From the NCBI GenBank assembly GCA_959601495.1, contig CAUGPT010000008.1:6547-70546 (forward strand): a stretch of 64,000 nucleotides of DNA. The letters run 5' to 3'. Each line of letters starts with the position of its first letter. Position 1 is the first letter of the stretch. This DNA comes from Avispirillum sp959601495 (lineage in GTDB: Bacteria; Bacillota; Clostridia; Oscillospirales; CAG-272). The translations under genes and the position numbers were made by a program. Under the pieces are notes generated by a model, which made no database searches, was not told the DNA's origin, and saw only the letters and a list, made by a program, of their open reading frames with translations. Shown one piece after another: positions 62,994 to 64,000 of the stretch.

Positions 62994-63737
62994 ATGAAAA
63001 CTAGTATTATTACTATATCATCCGCACTTGTAATTGCAATTTCTACAGCTTTATGCGGTTGCACCGACAAAAACCCGCAAGAAGACGTTTCGAATAGCGT
63101 TACATATCCTGTCGGCGCAGACAGCAGCGAAGCTTTTTGCGATACAATAAGTCCCGAGACCGCTATATCAACTGTCAGGAATGCACTTTCAAAATTATTT
63201 GACACGGACATTTTATATTTTGATTTCATGTCAGATGCCGAATTCTATGAAATACATGTGTTTACTGTTTGCAAAAATCAAAATGCCTCCGGCAGAGTAG
63301 GAACTTTCTTCATTGACAGAAAAAACGGCGATTTAACAATTGAAAATGACGGCGAAAAGGTTCCGTTTGAAGATTTCGATATTGACTTACCTATGGGTGA
63401 TGTCTCCGAATATGTAAAAAAGGCTCAGAACCATATAACGCCGGAGACTGCTATTGAAAAGTGCAGAAATGCTGCATCCTCAAAGCATAATAATGAGCAA
63501 ATAGAATTTTATCTTACCGAAAGAACTGTCGTAGATAAAAAGGAGTATACGCGCGTGCAGGCGTATACAGTTCAGCCGATTGTGTCGGATCAAGGAACGA
63601 TTGCTTATTATCAGCAGTATACAATCGGATGGTTCTATGTTGATGCCGAAAGCGGTGAGCTGTTTGTCGATGATCTTGTCAGCTTTACCTCGAACGGTGA
63701 TATTAAGCTTGAACCGTACATAGGTGAATTATATTAG
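62994..63737 (+). CDS. Lipoprotein with two PepSY-like repeats, possible immunity protein
   Basis: 247 residues with a lipoprotein signal ending in ALCGC (Cys at 23). Two similar halves, TAISTVRNALSKLF...GTFFIDRKNGDLTI and TAIEKCRNAASSKHN...GWFYVDAESGELFV, resemble PepSY-type repeats. It follows the relic fragment and precedes the next junction repeat, the place an immunity gene occupies in the other cassettes, but its toxin partner would be the missing one upstream. GGAGG lies before the ATG. Confidence 0.6.
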   Translation: MKTSIITISSALVIAISTALCGCTDKNPQEDVSNSVTYPVGADSSEAFCDTISPETAISTVRNALSKLFDTDILYFDFMSDAEFYEIHVFTVCKNQNASGRVGTFFIDRKNGDLTIENDGEKVPFEDFDIDLPMGDVSEYVKKAQNHITPETAIEKCRNAASSKHNNEQIEFYLTERTVVDKKEYTRVQAYTVQPIVSDQGTIAYYQQYTIGWFYVDAESGELFVDDLVSFTSNGDIKLEPYIGELY

Positions 63738-63754
63738 TGCCTTCGTATTGTTAA

Positions 63755-63852
63755 ATATGCTTGACTTCAGAAAGTAGTTCAACAACACTTCTTCCGTGCA
63801 AAGTCCCATGCCGCAGTGAATTTTCACCGCGGTATGGGACAGAAGCAAAGAC
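63755..63852 (+). repeat. Conserved cassette-junction repeat C (palindrome 63803-63840)
   Basis: Third copy of the junction; homology to copy A extends left to 63735. The right hairpin arm is the same 15-base sequence as in A. A new core copy begins right after it. Confidence 0.8.
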
Positions 63853-64000
63853 CGCTACGGCACGTTTGAATACACCGACAGCACATGGGGCGACCTGCTG
63901 ACAAAGTATAATAATACAACGATCACCTACGATACGATAGGCAACCCGCTCAGCTACCGCGACGGCATAACCATGACGTGGAAAAACGGCAGACGTCTTG
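63818..64000 (+). CDS. Orphan Rhs cassette 3: core, truncated by the window edge
   Basis: After a TGA the frame reads IFTAVWDRSKDRYGTFEYTDSTWGDLL and continues into the Rhs core up to KNGRRL at the edge. The junction peptide (F-T-A-V-W-D-R) is the same as in cassettes 1 and 2. The variable tip lies outside the window. Confidence 0.8.

Noticed and set aside
1..64000. tRNA, rRNA, insertion sequences, prophage or CRISPR elements
   Set aside because: No cloverleaf with an anticodon and CCA or T-arm consensus, no transposase-like frame and no regularly spaced short repeats were seen on either strand.

Overview
The window looks like a chromosomal segment of a strictly anaerobic, Gram-positive Clostridia-type bacterium, plausibly a gut or rumen Oscillospirales-like lineage with about 50% GC. 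The signs are two [FeFe]-hydrogenase-family proteins beside a Rex redox repressor, FeoA/FeoB iron uptake, fatty acid kinase FakA with a DegV protein, a dockerin-bearing secreted protein, an SLH-domain wall protein, lipobox lipoproteins, GHKL/LytTR two-component signalling and a WapA-like Rhs giant protein. The taxonomy is inference; there is no rRNA or tRNA in the window.

Layout. 1-2.3 kb: end of an unknown gene, then a minus-strand pair (sugar-phosphate isomerase-like, Gfo/Idh/MocA dehydrogenase). 2.4-9.3 kb, minus strand: two membrane proteins, fakA, a DegV protein, and an OmpR-type two-component system. 9.5-17 kb, plus: a GNAT-like acyltransferase, the ACT (UPF0237)/UPF0210 pair, and a MacAB-like efflux operon with two adaptor proteins. 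17.2-18.6 kb: a near-consensus promoter, a 240-nt structured leader ending in a terminator-like hairpin, and three small overlapping or closely spaced genes. 19.3-21.2 kb: an AraC regulator and a lipoprotein. 21.4-25.6 kb, minus: two ABC-2 type exporters in one operon, divergent from a LysR gene. 27-27.9 kb: a LytTR-DUF3021 pair with a 21-bp-spaced direct repeat upstream. 28.1-35 kb: a metal regulon, feoA-feoA-feoB-Cys-rich helper and an ABC transporter with a heavy-metal-binding protein; both transcription units carry the same GTTAGC-N4-GCTAAC operator. 35.1-41.4 kb: rex, a phosphotransferase, two thioredoxin-like [2Fe-2S] proteins, a PAS-bearing hydrogenase-like protein, a SpoIIE-type phosphatase and a second hydrogenase-like protein, read as a redox or H2 sensing module. 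41.5-50.7 kb: a DUF1275 protein, a LysR regulator, a Gln/Asn-rich 40-residue protein, an SLH protein, a membrane protein, a dockerin/DUF4838 protein, and a GHKL-LytTR two-component system.

51-64 kb is the most striking part. A 2301-residue secreted Rhs/YD-repeat protein is followed by its putative immunity gene and then by at least three start-less 'orphan' cassettes. Each one repeats about 0.6-0.74 kb of the 3' Rhs core almost exactly and then (in the two complete cassettes) changes to a new, AT-richer C-terminal tip and a new small membrane protein. A conserved spacer of about 97 bp with a 15-bp-arm hairpin precedes every cassette. The layout fits a reservoir of silent toxin/immunity modules that can be moved into the expressed gene by homologous recombination; the last cassette runs off the right edge.
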